A stretch of 64,000 bases of DNA, taken from Oscillospiraceae bacterium. GTDB taxonomy: Bacteria; Bacillota; Clostridia; Oscillospirales; Ruminococcaceae. Below the pieces are notes generated by a model. That model had not been told where the DNA came from. It searched no databases and saw only the letters and a program-made list of their open reading frames with translations. Positions 1 through 8,834 of this stretch are shown one piece after another. Made by a program: the position numbers and the translations under genes. Within the stretch, counting starts at the first letter, position 1; every line of letters starts with the position of its first letter. The stretch lies in NCBI GenBank assembly GCA_017828975.1, contig JAGAJN010000011.1:41601-105600 (forward strand). The letters run 5' to 3'.

Positions 1-1076
1 AGTTCCTTCAGAAGCTCAATACAGCAGTATTCGGCAAGTATCCCAACGCCCTGATGATCGCAGAGGAGTCCACCGCTTGGGAAAATGTTACCAAGCCCGC
101 ACATAATAACGGTCTGGGCTTCAACTTCAAGTGGAACATGGGCTGGATGAACGATATGATCCACTATATGAGCATGGACCCCATTTACAGAGCAGACCAT
201 CACGGCTGCCTGACCTTCTCGTTCTATTACGCATTCAGCGAAAATTTCATTCTGCCGCTTTCCCACGACGAGGTGGTTCACGGAAAGGCTTCCATGGTAG
301 GCAAAATGGGCGGCGATACTCTGGAGAAGAAGTTTGCCTCCCTCAAGGCATTCTATGCGTTCATGACCGCTCACCCCGGCAAAAAGCTCATGTTCATGGG
401 TCAGGAATTTGCTCAGGTCAAGGAGTGGGATTTCAAGACAGAGCTGGATTGGATGCTTTTGCAGTATGAAACTCACAGAAGCGTTCAGAACTGCGTGAGA
501 ACACTCAACAGGTTCTATCTGGAGAATCCTCCCTTCTGGCAGGACGATTACTCCTGGCACGGCTTCTCCTGGATCTCCAACGATGACTATACACAGAGCA
601 TTATCGCTTTCAGACGTATAGACAACGACGGAAATGAGATAGTTGTAGTCTGCAACTTCGTTCCCGTCAAGAGAACGGGCTACCGCATCGGCGTTCCCTA
701 CGAGGGCGCATATGTGGAAGTGTTCAATACCGACGCAGCAGAGTTCGGCGGCAGCGGCGAAACCAAGAACGGCAAGGTGCTGACCAACGATTACTCCATG
801 CACGGCTATGAGCAGTCCATCTCCATAAATATCCCGCCTATGTCGGTGCTTTACTTCAAGCATACTCCCGTTAAGAAGAGAAAGCCCCGCACAAAGAAGG
901 CAGAGGTCGAAACAACAGCTGTTGAAAAGACCGAGGAAGCTCCCAAGAAACGTGGAAGAAAACCAAAGGCTGAAACCGCTCCCGCAGCAGAAAAGAAAAC
1001 TTCAAAAGCAAAGAAGGAAGCCGCTCCCGCAGAGGCTCCCAAGAAGCGCGGCAGAAAGCCTAAGTCAGAAAGCTAA
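1..1076 (+). CDS. glgB: 1,4-alpha-glucan branching enzyme, 3' part
   Basis: C-terminal part of the glycogen branching enzyme (GH13), which cuts alpha-1,4 chains and re-attaches them as alpha-1,6 branches. The reading frame is open from base 3, so the gene starts outside the window. The family segments LSHDEVVHGKASM and MGQEFAQVKEWDF are present, followed by the all-beta C-terminal domain. After the normal family end (near ...VLYFKHTPV) comes an extra tail of about 65 residues, rich in Lys, Ala, Pro and Glu. It contains KKRKPRTKK and two copies of KKRGRKPK, which resemble AT-hook cores. The gene heads the visible glg operon, with glgC 89 bases downstream. Enzyme identity is certain; the role of the tail is unknown. 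Confidence 0.97.
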   Translation, partial: FLQKLNTAVFGKYPNALMIAEESTAWENVTKPAHNNGLGFNFKWNMGWMNDMIHYMSMDPIYRADHHGCLTFSFYYAFSENFILPLSHDEVVHGKASMVGKMGGDTLEKKFASLKAFYAFMTAHPGKKLMFMGQEFAQVKEWDFKTELDWMLLQYETHRSVQNCVRTLNRFYLENPPFWQDDYSWHGFSWISNDDYTQSIIAFRRIDNDGNEIVVVCNFVPVKRTGYRIGVPYEGAYVEVFNTDAAEFGGSGETKNGKVLTNDYSMHGYEQSISINIPPMSVLYFKHTPVKKRKPRTKKAEVETTAVEKTEEAPKKRGRKPKAETAPAAEKKTSKAKKEAAPAEAPKKRGRKPKSES

Positions 1077-1165
1077 TATCGGATAAATTCCGTTATTATA
1101 CCAACCGACATAAGAAACGGTGACAGTTTACCTGTAATCCCGAAAATCGACTGGAGGAAAAATCT

Positions 1166-2368
1166 ATGTATATCAAGAAAGAATGTGTGGCAATGCTTCT
1201 TGCAGGCGGTCAGGGCAGCCGTCTGTATGCGCTCACCCAGGATATGGCAAAGCCTGCCGTACCCTTCGGAGGAAAGTACAGGATAATCGACTTCCCTCTC
1301 TCAAACTGCATCAACTCGGGTATTGATACCGTCGGCGTACTGACACAGTATCAGCCCCTCGTGCTTCACGACTATATCGGAAACGGTCAGCCGTGGGATC
1401 TGGACAAGCTTCACGGCGGCGTTCACAGCCTGCCTCCTTTCCAGACCGCTCTGGGCGCTCAGTGGTATAAGGGCACTGCAAACGCTATCTATCAGAACAT
1501 CAGCTTTGTTGACAGATATAATCCCGAATATGTTGTTATCCTCTCGGGTGACCATATCTATAAGATGGATTATAATGATATGCTAGAATATCACAAGAAG
1601 AAGAACGCAGACGCTACCATCGCTGTTCTGGAGGTTTCCATGGAGGAGGCTTCCCGCTTTGGCATTATGATAACCGACGAGGACGATAACATCATCGACT
1701 TCGAGGAAAAGCCCAAGCACCCCCGCTCCACCCTTGCTTCAATGGGTATCTACATATTCACCTGGAAGAAGCTCAGACAGTACCTTATCGACAACGAAAA
1801 TGACGAATCCGCTTCCAAGGACTTCGGCAAGAACATTATCCCCGATATGAAGGCAAACGGCGAAAAGATGGTAGCTTACCACTTCGACGGCTACTGGAAG
1901 GACGTTGGAACTCTGGACAGCCTTTGGGAAGCAAATATGGACCTTCTCAATCCCAACATTCCTATCGACCTGTACGACCCCGAGTGGAAAATGTATTCCA
2001 GAAATCCCATCATGCCTCCTCAGTACATCGGCTCGGACGCTGTTGTTGAGAACTCTATGATCGCCGAGGGCTGCGAGATCGAGGGAACGGTTGATTTCTC
2101 CGTTATCTCCGCAGGCGTTAAGATCGAAAAGGGCGCAACAGTTACCGACTCTATCATCATGCCCGGCTCCGTTATCAAGGCAGGCGCAGTTGTAGAGTAC
2201 GCTATCATCGGCGAAAACACAGTAGTAGAAGCAAATGCTCAGGTAGGAGCAAGACCCGAATCGGTTGAGAACAGGGACGAATGGGGCATCGCCGTAGTCG
2301 GACATAACGTCAACGTTTCGGAGAACGCCAAGGTTCTTCCTAAGCAGATAATTTCGGAAAATATATAA
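1166..2368 (+). CDS. glgC: Glucose-1-phosphate adenylyltransferase, catalytic subunit
   Basis: Makes ADP-glucose from ATP and glucose-1-phosphate, the committed step of bacterial glycogen synthesis. The 400-residue protein has the nucleotidyltransferase signature [14 protein letters not shown] near residues 11-24, then [19 protein letters not shown], the EEKPKHPRS motif and a C-terminal left-handed beta-helix with hexapeptide repeats. The ATG follows a CTGGAGG ribosome site at 8-9 bases. glgD starts 15 bases after its stop, so the two are almost certainly co-expressed as the GlgC/GlgD pair seen in Firmicutes. Confidence 0.97.
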   Translation: MYIKKECVAMLLAGGQGSRLYALTQDMAKPAVPFGGKYRIIDFPLSNCINSGIDTVGVLTQYQPLVLHDYIGNGQPWDLDKLHGGVHSLPPFQTALGAQWYKGTANAIYQNISFVDRYNPEYVVILSGDHIYKMDYNDMLEYHKKKNADATIAVLEVSMEEASRFGIMITDEDDNIIDFEEKPKHPRSTLASMGIYIFTWKKLRQYLIDNENDESASKDFGKNIIPDMKANGEKMVAYHFDGYWKDVGTLDSLWEANMDLLNPNIPIDLYDPEWKMYSRNPIMPPQYIGSDAVVENSMIAEGCEIEGTVDFSVISAGVKIEKGATVTDSIIMPGSVIKAGAVVEYAIIGENTVVEANAQVGARPESVENRDEWGIAVVGHNVNVSENAKVLPKQIISENI

Positions 2369-2383
2369 GGGAGGAACATTACA

Positions 2384-3508
2384 ATGAGCGCTAAACACAA
2401 GATCTTAGGACTTATCTTTGCAAATATGCACGACGAAACAGTATTTGACATCACTAAGCAGAGAACTATGGGTTCGGTACTTTTCGGCGGAAGATACCGC
2501 CTTATCGACTTCCCTCTCTCCAATATGGTAAACAGCGGTGTTGCCGAGGTCGGCGTTATCACCCGTTCAAACTATCAGTCCCTGCTGGATCATCTCGGCT
2601 CAGGACGTGAGTGGGACCTTGCCCGCAAGAACGGCGGTCTGCATCTGCTCCCTCCCTTTTCCCACGTTGCCAGCGGTATGTACAGAGGCCGTCTTGAGGC
2701 TCTCTACGGCGTTTGGGATTTCATCAAGACTTCCGATGCGGACTATGTGATCCTGTCCGACTGTGACGTTGTTGCTAATATGGACCTCTCCGCTGTTATC
2801 GACCGTCACATCGAAACTATGGCTGATATTACCGTAGTTTACGCAAAGGACGTTCTCTCTCTGGAACAGACTCAGAAGTCCACTATCCTCGGCGTAAATG
2901 ACGACGGACGCATTGTTGACGTTCTCATCAATCCTCAGATGAGCGGCGCCTGCAATCTCAGCCTGAACATTTTCGTACTTTCCAAGGAATTCCTCAAGAA
3001 TATCGTGCTTGAAGCTGCTTCCAGAAGTATGTACAGCTTTGAGAAGGACATTCTCCAGGCAAGAAGCCACGAGTACAAGATCATGGGCTACCGCCACGAG
3101 GGTTACTTCTCCAAGATCGACTCCATGAACAGCTACTACAAGGCAAATATGGAGCTGCTGAACTCCGACAACAGAGCTAAGCTGTTCAAGAGCGACACTC
3201 CCATCTACACCAAGGTAAGAGATAATGCTCCCGCTAAATTCGGCATCGGCGCTTCCGTTAAGAACTCCCTTATCGCTGACGGCTGTATCATCGAGGGCAA
3301 GGTTGAAAACTGCATCCTGTTCAGAGGTGTCAAGGTCGAAAAGGGCGCAGAGGTCAAGAACTCCATTATTATGCAGGAGGGCGTTATCGGTCAGAAATGC
3401 GACATCAGCTACGTTATCACCGACAAGAAGGTGGAGATCGCAAGCCACCGCATGCTGACAGGCTCGCAGAATTATCCCCTGTATATTGGAAAAGGTGCAA
3501 TAATCTAA
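2384..3508 (+). CDS. glgD: Glucose-1-phosphate adenylyltransferase, GlgD subunit
   Basis: Paralogue of GlgC, 374 residues. It keeps GGRYRLIDFPLSNMVNSG and the C-terminal hexapeptide beta-helix but lacks the N-terminal GGxGxRL nucleotide loop, as is usual for GlgD. In the family, GlgD is a non-catalytic or weakly catalytic partner that raises GlgC activity in a heterotetramer. The start has an AGGGAGG site just upstream and sits 15 bases from the glgC stop. The gap to glgA is 96 bases and shows no clear promoter. Confidence 0.95.
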   Translation: MSAKHKILGLIFANMHDETVFDITKQRTMGSVLFGGRYRLIDFPLSNMVNSGVAEVGVITRSNYQSLLDHLGSGREWDLARKNGGLHLLPPFSHVASGMYRGRLEALYGVWDFIKTSDADYVILSDCDVVANMDLSAVIDRHIETMADITVVYAKDVLSLEQTQKSTILGVNDDGRIVDVLINPQMSGACNLSLNIFVLSKEFLKNIVLEAASRSMYSFEKDILQARSHEYKIMGYRHEGYFSKIDSMNSYYKANMELLNSDNRAKLFKSDTPIYTKVRDNAPAKFGIGASVKNSLIADGCIIEGKVENCILFRGVKVEKGAEVKNSIIMQEGVIGQKCDISYVITDKKVEIASHRMLTGSQNYPLYIGKGAII

Positions 3509-3604
3509 TCTCATTTTTCGGGATACAAACTTCCGTCCGCCGCAGGAAACGCCCATTTTCTGCGGCATAAGACGGCAAGAATCATCGAAAGGAAATGATC
3601 ATAT

Positions 3605-5023
3605 ATGAACATTCTTTACGCATCAAGTGAGGCACTCCCCTTTGCAGCTTCGGGCGGACTTGCCGATGTTGCAGGTTCACTTCCCGCAGCAGTCTGCAAG
3701 GCAGGTCATGATTGCCGAGTTGTTATGCCCCTTTACAAGAGCATCAAGCCCGAGCTGAGAGAAAAGCTCACCTTCGTTACCAACTTCACCGTTGACGTAA
3801 GCTGGAGAAAGCAGTACTGCGGTATCTTCAAGGGCGAAGCTAACGGCGTTACCTACTATCTGCTGGATAACGAGTATTATTTCGGCAGAGATGGCCTTTA
3901 CGGCTTCTATGACGACTGCGAGAGATTTGTATTCTTCTCCAGAGCTATCCTCGAAATGCTCAGACATATCGACTTCAAGCCCCAGGTCATCAACTGCAAC
4001 GACTGGCAGACAGCTCTCGTTCCCGTTTATTACGAGGTATTCTACCGCCACCAGTACGGCTACGACAATATCAAGACCGTTTTCACTATCCACAACATTC
4101 AGTATCAGGGAAAATACGGCATGGAGGTACTCAACGAGGTAATCGGTATTCCTATGTACCATTCTAAGATACTTGTTTACGACGGCTGCATCAACCTGAT
4201 GAAGGGTGCTATCGAAACCGCCGACAAGATCACCACCGTTTCCCCCAGCTATGCGTGGGAAATTCTCGACCCGTGGTATTCTCACGGTCTGGACAGAGCG
4301 CTGGCAAACAAGCAGTATAAGCTCTGCGGCTTCCTGAACGGTATCGACGTTGACCTGTACAATCCCGAGAAGGACCCCATCATTACAAAGAATTTCTCGG
4401 CAAAAAATCACAAGGGCAAGGCAGAGTGCAAGAAGGCGCTGCTTGCCGAGTGCAATCTCCAAGAGGGCGACGAGCCTGTTATCGGTATCGTTACGAGATT
4501 TGTTTCTCACAAGGGTATCGACCTTATCAAGTATGTTTTTGAGGATATTCTCAAGCTTGGATATAAATTTGTTATCCTCGGCTCAGGCGAGAAGATCTAT
4601 GAGGACTTCTTCCGTGAGATGGCTTGGCGTCACCCCGATAAGGTTTACGCTTATATCGGATTTAACTCCGAGCTGGCAAGACGTATCTACTCTGCCGTTG
4701 ATATGTTCCTCATGCCTTCTCAGAGTGAGCCCTGCGGACTTGCGCAGATGATCTCCCTGAGATACGGCACACTGCCTATCGTCCGTGAAACAGGCGGTCT
4801 GAGAGATAGTATCAAGGACGCAGGCTCCGAGGGCGGAAACGGCTTCACCTTCAAGACCTACAACGCTCACGATATGCTGGACGCCTGCCGCCGTGCAAAG
4901 GACTATTATTGGAGCAAGGACGCATGGAGCAAGCTTGTTACCCACGCTATGAAGTGTGATTTCAGCTGGGCAACCTCTGCCGAGCTTTATATGGGACTTT
5001 ACAGAGAGCTTTGCGGCGAATAA
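3605..5023 (+). CDS. glgA: Glycogen synthase (ADP-glucose)
   Basis: GT5 glycogen synthase, 472 residues, which extends alpha-1,4-glucan chains from ADP-glucose. It shows the N-terminal MNILYASSEALPFAASGGLADV loop, HNIQYQG, NGIDVDLYNPEKD, and the C-terminal SEPCGLAQMISLRYGTLP with ETGGL, the catalytic GT-B motif. The usual Lys of the KxGGL ADP-glucose motif is Ser here (ASGGL), a point worth noting although other clostridial sequences vary at this site. Last gene of the glgBCDA operon, followed by a hairpin terminator. Confidence 0.96.
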   Translation: MNILYASSEALPFAASGGLADVAGSLPAAVCKAGHDCRVVMPLYKSIKPELREKLTFVTNFTVDVSWRKQYCGIFKGEANGVTYYLLDNEYYFGRDGLYGFYDDCERFVFFSRAILEMLRHIDFKPQVINCNDWQTALVPVYYEVFYRHQYGYDNIKTVFTIHNIQYQGKYGMEVLNEVIGIPMYHSKILVYDGCINLMKGAIETADKITTVSPSYAWEILDPWYSHGLDRALANKQYKLCGFLNGIDVDLYNPEKDPIITKNFSAKNHKGKAECKKALLAECNLQEGDEPVIGIVTRFVSHKGIDLIKYVFEDILKLGYKFVILGSGEKIYEDFFREMAWRHPDKVYAYIGFNSELARRIYSAVDMFLMPSQSEPCGLAQMISLRYGTLPIVRETGGLRDSIKDAGSEGGNGFTFKTYNAHDMLDACRRAKDYYWSKDAWSKLVTHAMKCDFSWATSAELYMGLYRELCGE

Positions 5024-5049
5024 TTTCGCACATTTCAGAGAATTTATCA

Positions 5050-5092
5050 CCCGTTTTCAAAGGCATTTCCCTTTGGAAACGGGCGATTTTCA
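5050..5092 (+). terminator. Terminator after glgA
   Basis: Inverted repeat CCCGTTTTCAAAGG ... CCTTTGGAAACGGG with a short loop, starting about 27 bases after the glgA stop, followed by a short T-rich stretch (GATTTTC). It is a reasonable Rho-independent terminator, though the T-run is short. Confidence 0.65.
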
Positions 5093-5124
5093 CACAATTT
5101 TCAGTTTAAATTTTCGACAAAGCA

Positions 5125-5153
5125 TTGTATTTTTGGAAAATATGTGGTATACT
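5125..5153 (+). promoter_or_regulatory. Promoter for the acidic protein gene at 5319
   Basis: TTGTAT at 5125-5130 and TATACT at 5148-5153, with exactly 17 bases between them. The predicted start near 5160 would place the whole 103-bp hairpin element in the 5' untranslated region of the next gene. Confidence 0.55.
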
Positions 5154-5187
5154 ATACTCAAACCAACGTATAACGTTGAAAAACAGT

Positions 5188-5290
5188 ATACTAATTTCCT
5201 ATCATAAAGTTGACAAAAAATCCGTGCAAAAGCTTGCGTATATGGGTTTTGTGCGGATTTTTTGTCTATACTTTGATTAGAAATTAGTAT
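5188..5290 (+). repeat. 103-bp hairpin element, copy 1
   Basis: A single long imperfect palindrome. The ends are ATACTAATTTC and GAAATTAGTAT, a perfect 11-bp pairing. An inner stem of about 20 bp (GACAAAAAATCCG...CGGATTTTTTGTC, with two G-U pairs) carries a tip CAAAAGCTTGCG...GGGTTTTG. A second copy of the same length lies at 42443-42545. It shares the ends and the tip, while its arms have different sequence that is still self-complementary. The element lies between a promoter and the ribosome site of the gene at 5319. It may be a structured RNA, a MITE-like mobile hairpin or an attenuator. Confidence 0.75.
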
Positions 5291-5318
5291 TAAACCAACA
5301 CAAAGGAGAATGATGTAA

Positions 5319-5627
5319 ATGAAGAACGGATTTGGTCTGGCAGTTCTGGCGCTGGTTTCCGCCGCTGCTGGTGCTGCTGTTGCAATGTTTGCAATGAAGA
5401 AGCAGGAAGAGCTTGAGCAGTTCGACTACGATTTTGACGATGACGACGAGATCTATTTCGACGATGACGACGAAGAATGCTGCTGCGGCTGTGAGGAATG
5501 CGGCGAAGAAGCTGCCGAGGACGAGGCAGATGCAGATGTTGAAAAGGAGCTTGACGCTATCGACGACGAAGTTGAGGACGTTGACACGGCAAATGAAGTT
5601 CCCAAGCCCGAAAAAGGCGATTTCTAA
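5319..5627 (+). CDS. Small membrane-anchored acidic protein with Cys cluster
   Basis: Not a family I recognise. The 102-residue protein has one N-terminal hydrophobic segment (about residues 5-26, rich in Ala and Val), a short basic step, and then a very acidic tail with runs of Asp (FDDDDEIYFDDDDE). A cluster CCCGCEEC at about residues 51-58 is a possible metal-binding patch. The start is set by AAAGGAG eight bases upstream of the ATG. It is monocistronic, with its own promoter and a strong terminator, and faces the metal ATPase operon tail to tail. A link to metal binding is inference only. Confidence 0.8.
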   Translation: MKNGFGLAVLALVSAAAGAAVAMFAMKKQEELEQFDYDFDDDDEIYFDDDDEECCCGCEECGEEAAEDEADADVEKELDAIDDEVEDVDTANEVPKPEKGDF

Positions 5628-5649
5628 GCAATTTTCTTTATAATGACTT

Positions 5650-5687
5650 CGGCGCACCCTGCAAATCGCAAGGTGCGCCGTTTTTTT
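5650..5687 (+). terminator. Terminator after the acidic protein gene
   Basis: Stem CGGCGCACCCTGC / GCAAGGTGCGCCG (one mismatch) with a five-base loop, then seven T. It lies between converging genes and could act on both strands. Confidence 0.9.
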
Positions 5688-7789
5688 CAGCGGTTTGGTT
5701 TATATCTTCCCGCCCGCATAGCGTTCAAAACTGCCAGCATGGAAACGCCCACATCGGCAAAAACCGCCGCCCACATATTTGCGATACTGAGCGCCGCAAG
5801 GATAAGCACCGCCAGCTTTACCGCAAGAGCAAAGATGATATTCTGCTTAACTATCCGCCCCGTTTTTGCGGAAATGTCCATTGCATGGGCTATCTTCATG
5901 GGGTCGTCGTCCATGATAACAGCGTCTGCGGCTTCAATGGCAGCGTCCGAACCTATGCCGCCCATGGCAAAGCCCGCATCTGCCGCCATAAGCACGGGAG
6001 CGTCGTTGATACCGTCCCCCGCAAAGATAACACCCTTTGCGTCCTTTTGAAGCTCTTCAAGAATAGATGCCTTTTGGTCGGGCATAAGTCCGCTGAAAAC
6101 CTTGTCAATGCCCGCCTTTTCGCCGATCTCACGGGCAGCGGCTTCACGGTCGCCCGTAAGCATAACGGTTTTCATACCAAGCTGCTTCAGACGCTTCACT
6201 GCCTCCGCCGAACGTGGCTTTATCCTGTCGGAAATGAGAATGTGACCGAGATATTTGCCGTCCTCCGAAAGGTGAATGACAGTCCCCGCCTTCTCGGGAT
6301 TTTCGCAGGGAACGCCGAATTTGTCCATCAGCCGCTTGTTTCCCGCAAGGACGGTTTTCCCGTCAATATCCGCCTTCACGCCCATTCCCGAAAGCTCCTC
6401 GGAGGAGATCTCGGCGGAAAAAATGTCCCCGAATTTCTCCTCAGCCTTACGCTTTACCGACATAGCAGCGGGGTGCGTGGAGTAACGCTCAGCCTTTGCG
6501 CAAAGAGTGAGTATCCTGTCGGCATTTTCGGCGGGGGAAATTTCCGTTACCTCGAAAACGCCCTCGGTGAGTGTTCCCGTCTTGTCGAAAACCACCGTGT
6601 CAGCCTTGCAAAGCGCATCAATAACGCTGCCTCCCTTTATAAGGATACCATTCTTTGACGCTCCCCCGATACCGCCGAAATAGGACAGCGGCACAGAAAT
6701 TACCAGCGCACAGGGGCAGGAAACCACAAGAAATGACAGCGCAGGATAAAGCCGCTCGGCAGAAAATCCCCCGTCAATTATCATGGGAATGACCGCCAGC
6801 AGAACCGCAGCAGCCACTACGCAAGGGGTGTAAAATCTCGCAAACTTGGTGATGAAGCTTTCTGCGGGAGCCTTTCTTGCGCTGGCATTTTCTACCATTT
6901 CAAGTATCCTCGCAACGGTGGACTGCCCATATTCACGGGAAACCTCCAGCTCCATGACCGCAGACAGATTGATAACGCCGCTCATTACCTCCTCGCCCGT
7001 GCGGAATGTCCTGGGGACACTTTCGCCCGTCAGCGCAGATGTGTCGGCGGAACAATCGGCGGAGAGAAGCACGCCGTCCAGCGGAACACGCTCGCCGGGA
7101 GCAACAACTATAACATCGCCGACCCTGACATTTTCGGGAGAAACCCGCTGTATCTTACCTTCGGAATCCTTAACCGAAGCGCTGTCGGGACGCAGCTCCA
7201 TAAGCCCCGCAATGGATTTTCTCGACTTTTCAACGGCATAATCCTGGAAATATTCGCCTATCTGATACAAAAGCATGACCGCCGCACCCTCGGCATATTC
7301 CCCGATAGCAAACGCTCCCACCGAAGCCAGCGCCATCAGAAAATGCTCGTCCAGCATCTTACCTCGAAACAGGTTTTTGAACGCCAGCAAAAGCACGTCA
7401 TAGCCCGCCGTGAGATACGCCGCCAGCAGCAGTATCAGCGCAGCGACCTCATTCCAGATAATATGCTCTGCGATAATTCCGCCCGCCGCCAGCACTGCCG
7501 ACAAAATTATGCGGACTATCATCACCCTGCCGTCCGTTTCTTCCTCGTCGGACTCCTTTTTCTCGGGATATTTGCCGAATTCCGTCACCACAACATCGGG
7601 CTCAATCTCCGAAACTATTTTTTTGATACGCTCAAAAAGCTCCTCGGACACTTCGCCCTTCGCCCGAACAGTAAGCTTTTTCGCCATAAAATTCATCTCC
7701 GCTCCCTCGACCTCGGGGAGCTTTTCCACCTCACAGCGTATCTTCTCGGCGCAGTGGGCGCAGTCAAGACCGTTTAGCAGCAGTTCCAT
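5687..7789 (-). CDS. cadA: Heavy-metal translocating P1B-type ATPase (Zn/Cd/Pb type)
   Basis: Membrane pump expelling divalent soft metals at the cost of ATP. The 700-residue protein has an N-terminal metal-binding domain with GLDCAHC (Cys10, Cys13), transmembrane helices from about residue 90, TGES (254-257), SCPCAL with CPC at 358-360, the phosphorylation motif DKTGT (402-406), an HP locus (STHPAA), and GDGINDAP. The last helix reads ADVGVSMLAVLNAMR, with the Asp typical of Zn/Cd pumps. Last gene of an operon with the ArsR regulator and a methyltransferase, starting 11 bases after the methyltransferase stop. cadA versus zntA naming cannot be settled by reading. Confidence 0.93.
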   Translation of the reverse strand: MELLLNGLDCAHCAEKIRCEVEKLPEVEGAEMNFMAKKLTVRAKGEVSEELFERIKKIVSEIEPDVVVTEFGKYPEKKESDEEETDGRVMIVRIILSAVLAAGGIIAEHIIWNEVAALILLLAAYLTAGYDVLLLAFKNLFRGKMLDEHFLMALASVGAFAIGEYAEGAAVMLLYQIGEYFQDYAVEKSRKSIAGLMELRPDSASVKDSEGKIQRVSPENVRVGDVIVVAPGERVPLDGVLLSADCSADTSALTGESVPRTFRTGEEVMSGVINLSAVMELEVSREYGQSTVARILEMVENASARKAPAESFITKFARFYTPCVVAAAVLLAVIPMIIDGGFSAERLYPALSFLVVSCPCALVISVPLSYFGGIGGASKNGILIKGGSVIDALCKADTVVFDKTGTLTEGVFEVTEISPAENADRILTLCAKAERYSTHPAAMSVKRKAEEKFGDIFSAEISSEELSGMGVKADIDGKTVLAGNKRLMDKFGVPCENPEKAGTVIHLSEDGKYLGHILISDRIKPRSAEAVKRLKQLGMKTVMLTGDREAAAREIGEKAGIDKVFSGLMPDQKASILEELQKDAKGVIFAGDGINDAPVLMAADAGFAMGGIGSDAAIEAADAVIMDDDPMKIAHAMDISAKTGRIVKQNIIFALAVKLAVLILAALSIANMWAAVFADVGVSMLAVLNAMRAGRYKPNR

Positions 7790-7800
7790 AGCAATTCTCC

Positions 7801-8412
7801 TTAGTTTTTGTAAATGACCGCATACGCCAGCGGAATAATTCCGTCAATGACCTTCATTCTCACCCGACAGCCTGTTTTGCAGCCCTTGAGCATTTGCAGA
7901 TAGCTGTCGGGGGTGTAATGACTTGCGGGATTGAAGCCGAACAGCCCATAGAGCTTTATTATCCCCATAGGCGCACCGTCCTTTTTGGTGGTGATGAATG
8001 TGGGAACAAGCAGCTTGCCGCCCTTTTTCAGCACACGCATAAGCTCTCCCACCGCATTTTCGGGGTTTTCCACCAGATGAAGCACATTTGCGGCGATAAC
8101 AACGTCATATGTTTCGTCCTCCTCGGGCAGCTCAAAAATGTTTCTCTCCGCAAAATCAATGTTTGAAATGCCCTTTTTGCGGCACTTTTCCTTTGCAACA
8201 TCAAGCATATTTTCCGACATATCCGTACAGAGAATATGGGACGCCTTTTCGGAAACGGCAATGGAAATCTCAGCCGTCCCCGCCGCACACTCAAGCACCC
8301 TGTCGCCCTCATTGACCAGCGATGCGGAATATCCCAGCATTTTCCTGTAAACACGTCCGTTTGCCGACTCGAGAAGGTCGTAAACGGGAGCAACTATATC
8401 CCAGAAACCCAT
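7801..8412 (-). CDS. Class I SAM-dependent methyltransferase
   Basis: 203 residues. It shows the SAM-binding fold: motif I VLECAAGTAEISIAV near residue 40, an acidic residue ending strand 2 (CTDMSENML), and YDVVIAANVLHLVENP as motif IV/post-I, with the RVLKKGGKLL turn. The closest general group is the UbiE/PMT-like small methyltransferases; the substrate is unknown. It sits between the ArsR regulator (12-base gap) and the metal ATPase (11-base gap), so it is predicted to be induced by metal. A role in metal or metalloid detoxification is possible but not shown. Confidence 0.88.
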   Translation of the reverse strand: MGFWDIVAPVYDLLESANGRVYRKMLGYSASLVNEGDRVLECAAGTAEISIAVSEKASHILCTDMSENMLDVAKEKCRKKGISNIDFAERNIFELPEEDETYDVVIAANVLHLVENPENAVGELMRVLKKGGKLLVPTFITTKKDGAPMGIIKLYGLFGFNPASHYTPDSYLQMLKGCKTGCRVRMKVIDGIIPLAYAVIYKN

Positions 8413-8424
8413 TTTTGGTCCTCC

Positions 8425-8790
8425 TTATTCCATTACGTGTTCAAACGCCGAATTGAAAATAGTGCGGATATGACTGTCCGCCAGCGAATAGAAGATAGAC
8501 TTTCCATCTCGGCGATATTTAACAAGCCTTGCCTGTTTCAGCACTCTCAGCTGATGTGAGATAGCCGACTGGGTCATATTCAACAGCTCCGCAATGTCGC
8601 AGACGCAAAGCTCGCTTTCAAACAGCGCACAGATTATCCGCACACGGGTGCTGTCCCCGAACACCTTGAACAGCTCGGCAACGTCCATCAGTATTTCCTC
8701 GTCAGCCATTCTGTCGGCAACGCTTTCCACTATTTCGGGGTGAGAATGTTCGCCGTCGGCACATACAGGCATTTTCTCTTTATCTGTCAT
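8425..8790 (-). CDS. ArsR/SmtB-family metal-sensing repressor (CadC-like)
   Basis: Winged-helix repressor of 121 residues that should release DNA when metal binds. It has an N-terminal Cys/His-containing arm (VCADGEHSHPE), the helix motif ELCVCDIAELL with the Cys-x-Cys pair used by CadC/SmtB-type sensors, and a recognition helix MTQSAISHQLRVLKQA. The ATG at 8790 is chosen because GGAGGATATAAT precedes it. A longer frame to 8832 would start inside the operator. First gene of the operon, predicted to autoregulate through the palindrome at 8815-8834. Confidence 0.93.
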   Translation of the reverse strand: MTDKEKMPVCADGEHSHPEIVESVADRMADEEILMDVAELFKVFGDSTRVRIICALFESELCVCDIAELLNMTQSAISHQLRVLKQARLVKYRRDGKSIFYSLADSHIRTIFNSAFEHVME

Positions 8791-8814
8791 ATTATATCCT
8801 CCGTTCATATCATC

Positions 8815-8834
8815 ATATGAATAACTGTTCATAT
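8815..8834. promoter_or_regulatory. ArsR-type operator overlapping the metal operon promoter
   Basis: Palindrome ATATGAATAACTGTTCATAT, which matches the TGAA-N6-TTCA core of SmtB/CzrA/CadC operators. It lies directly downstream of a TATAAT (minus strand; plus-strand coordinates 8839-8844), so bound repressor would block transcription. The -35 is weak. Confidence 0.85.

Noticed and set aside
1739-3568. Long minus-strand frames over glgC and glgD
   Set aside because: They mirror the two real genes, and their translations show no family features.
8791-8832. Longer N-terminus for the ArsR-type repressor
   Set aside because: The extra codons lie inside the operator; the ATG at 8790 has a GGAGGATATAAT site.
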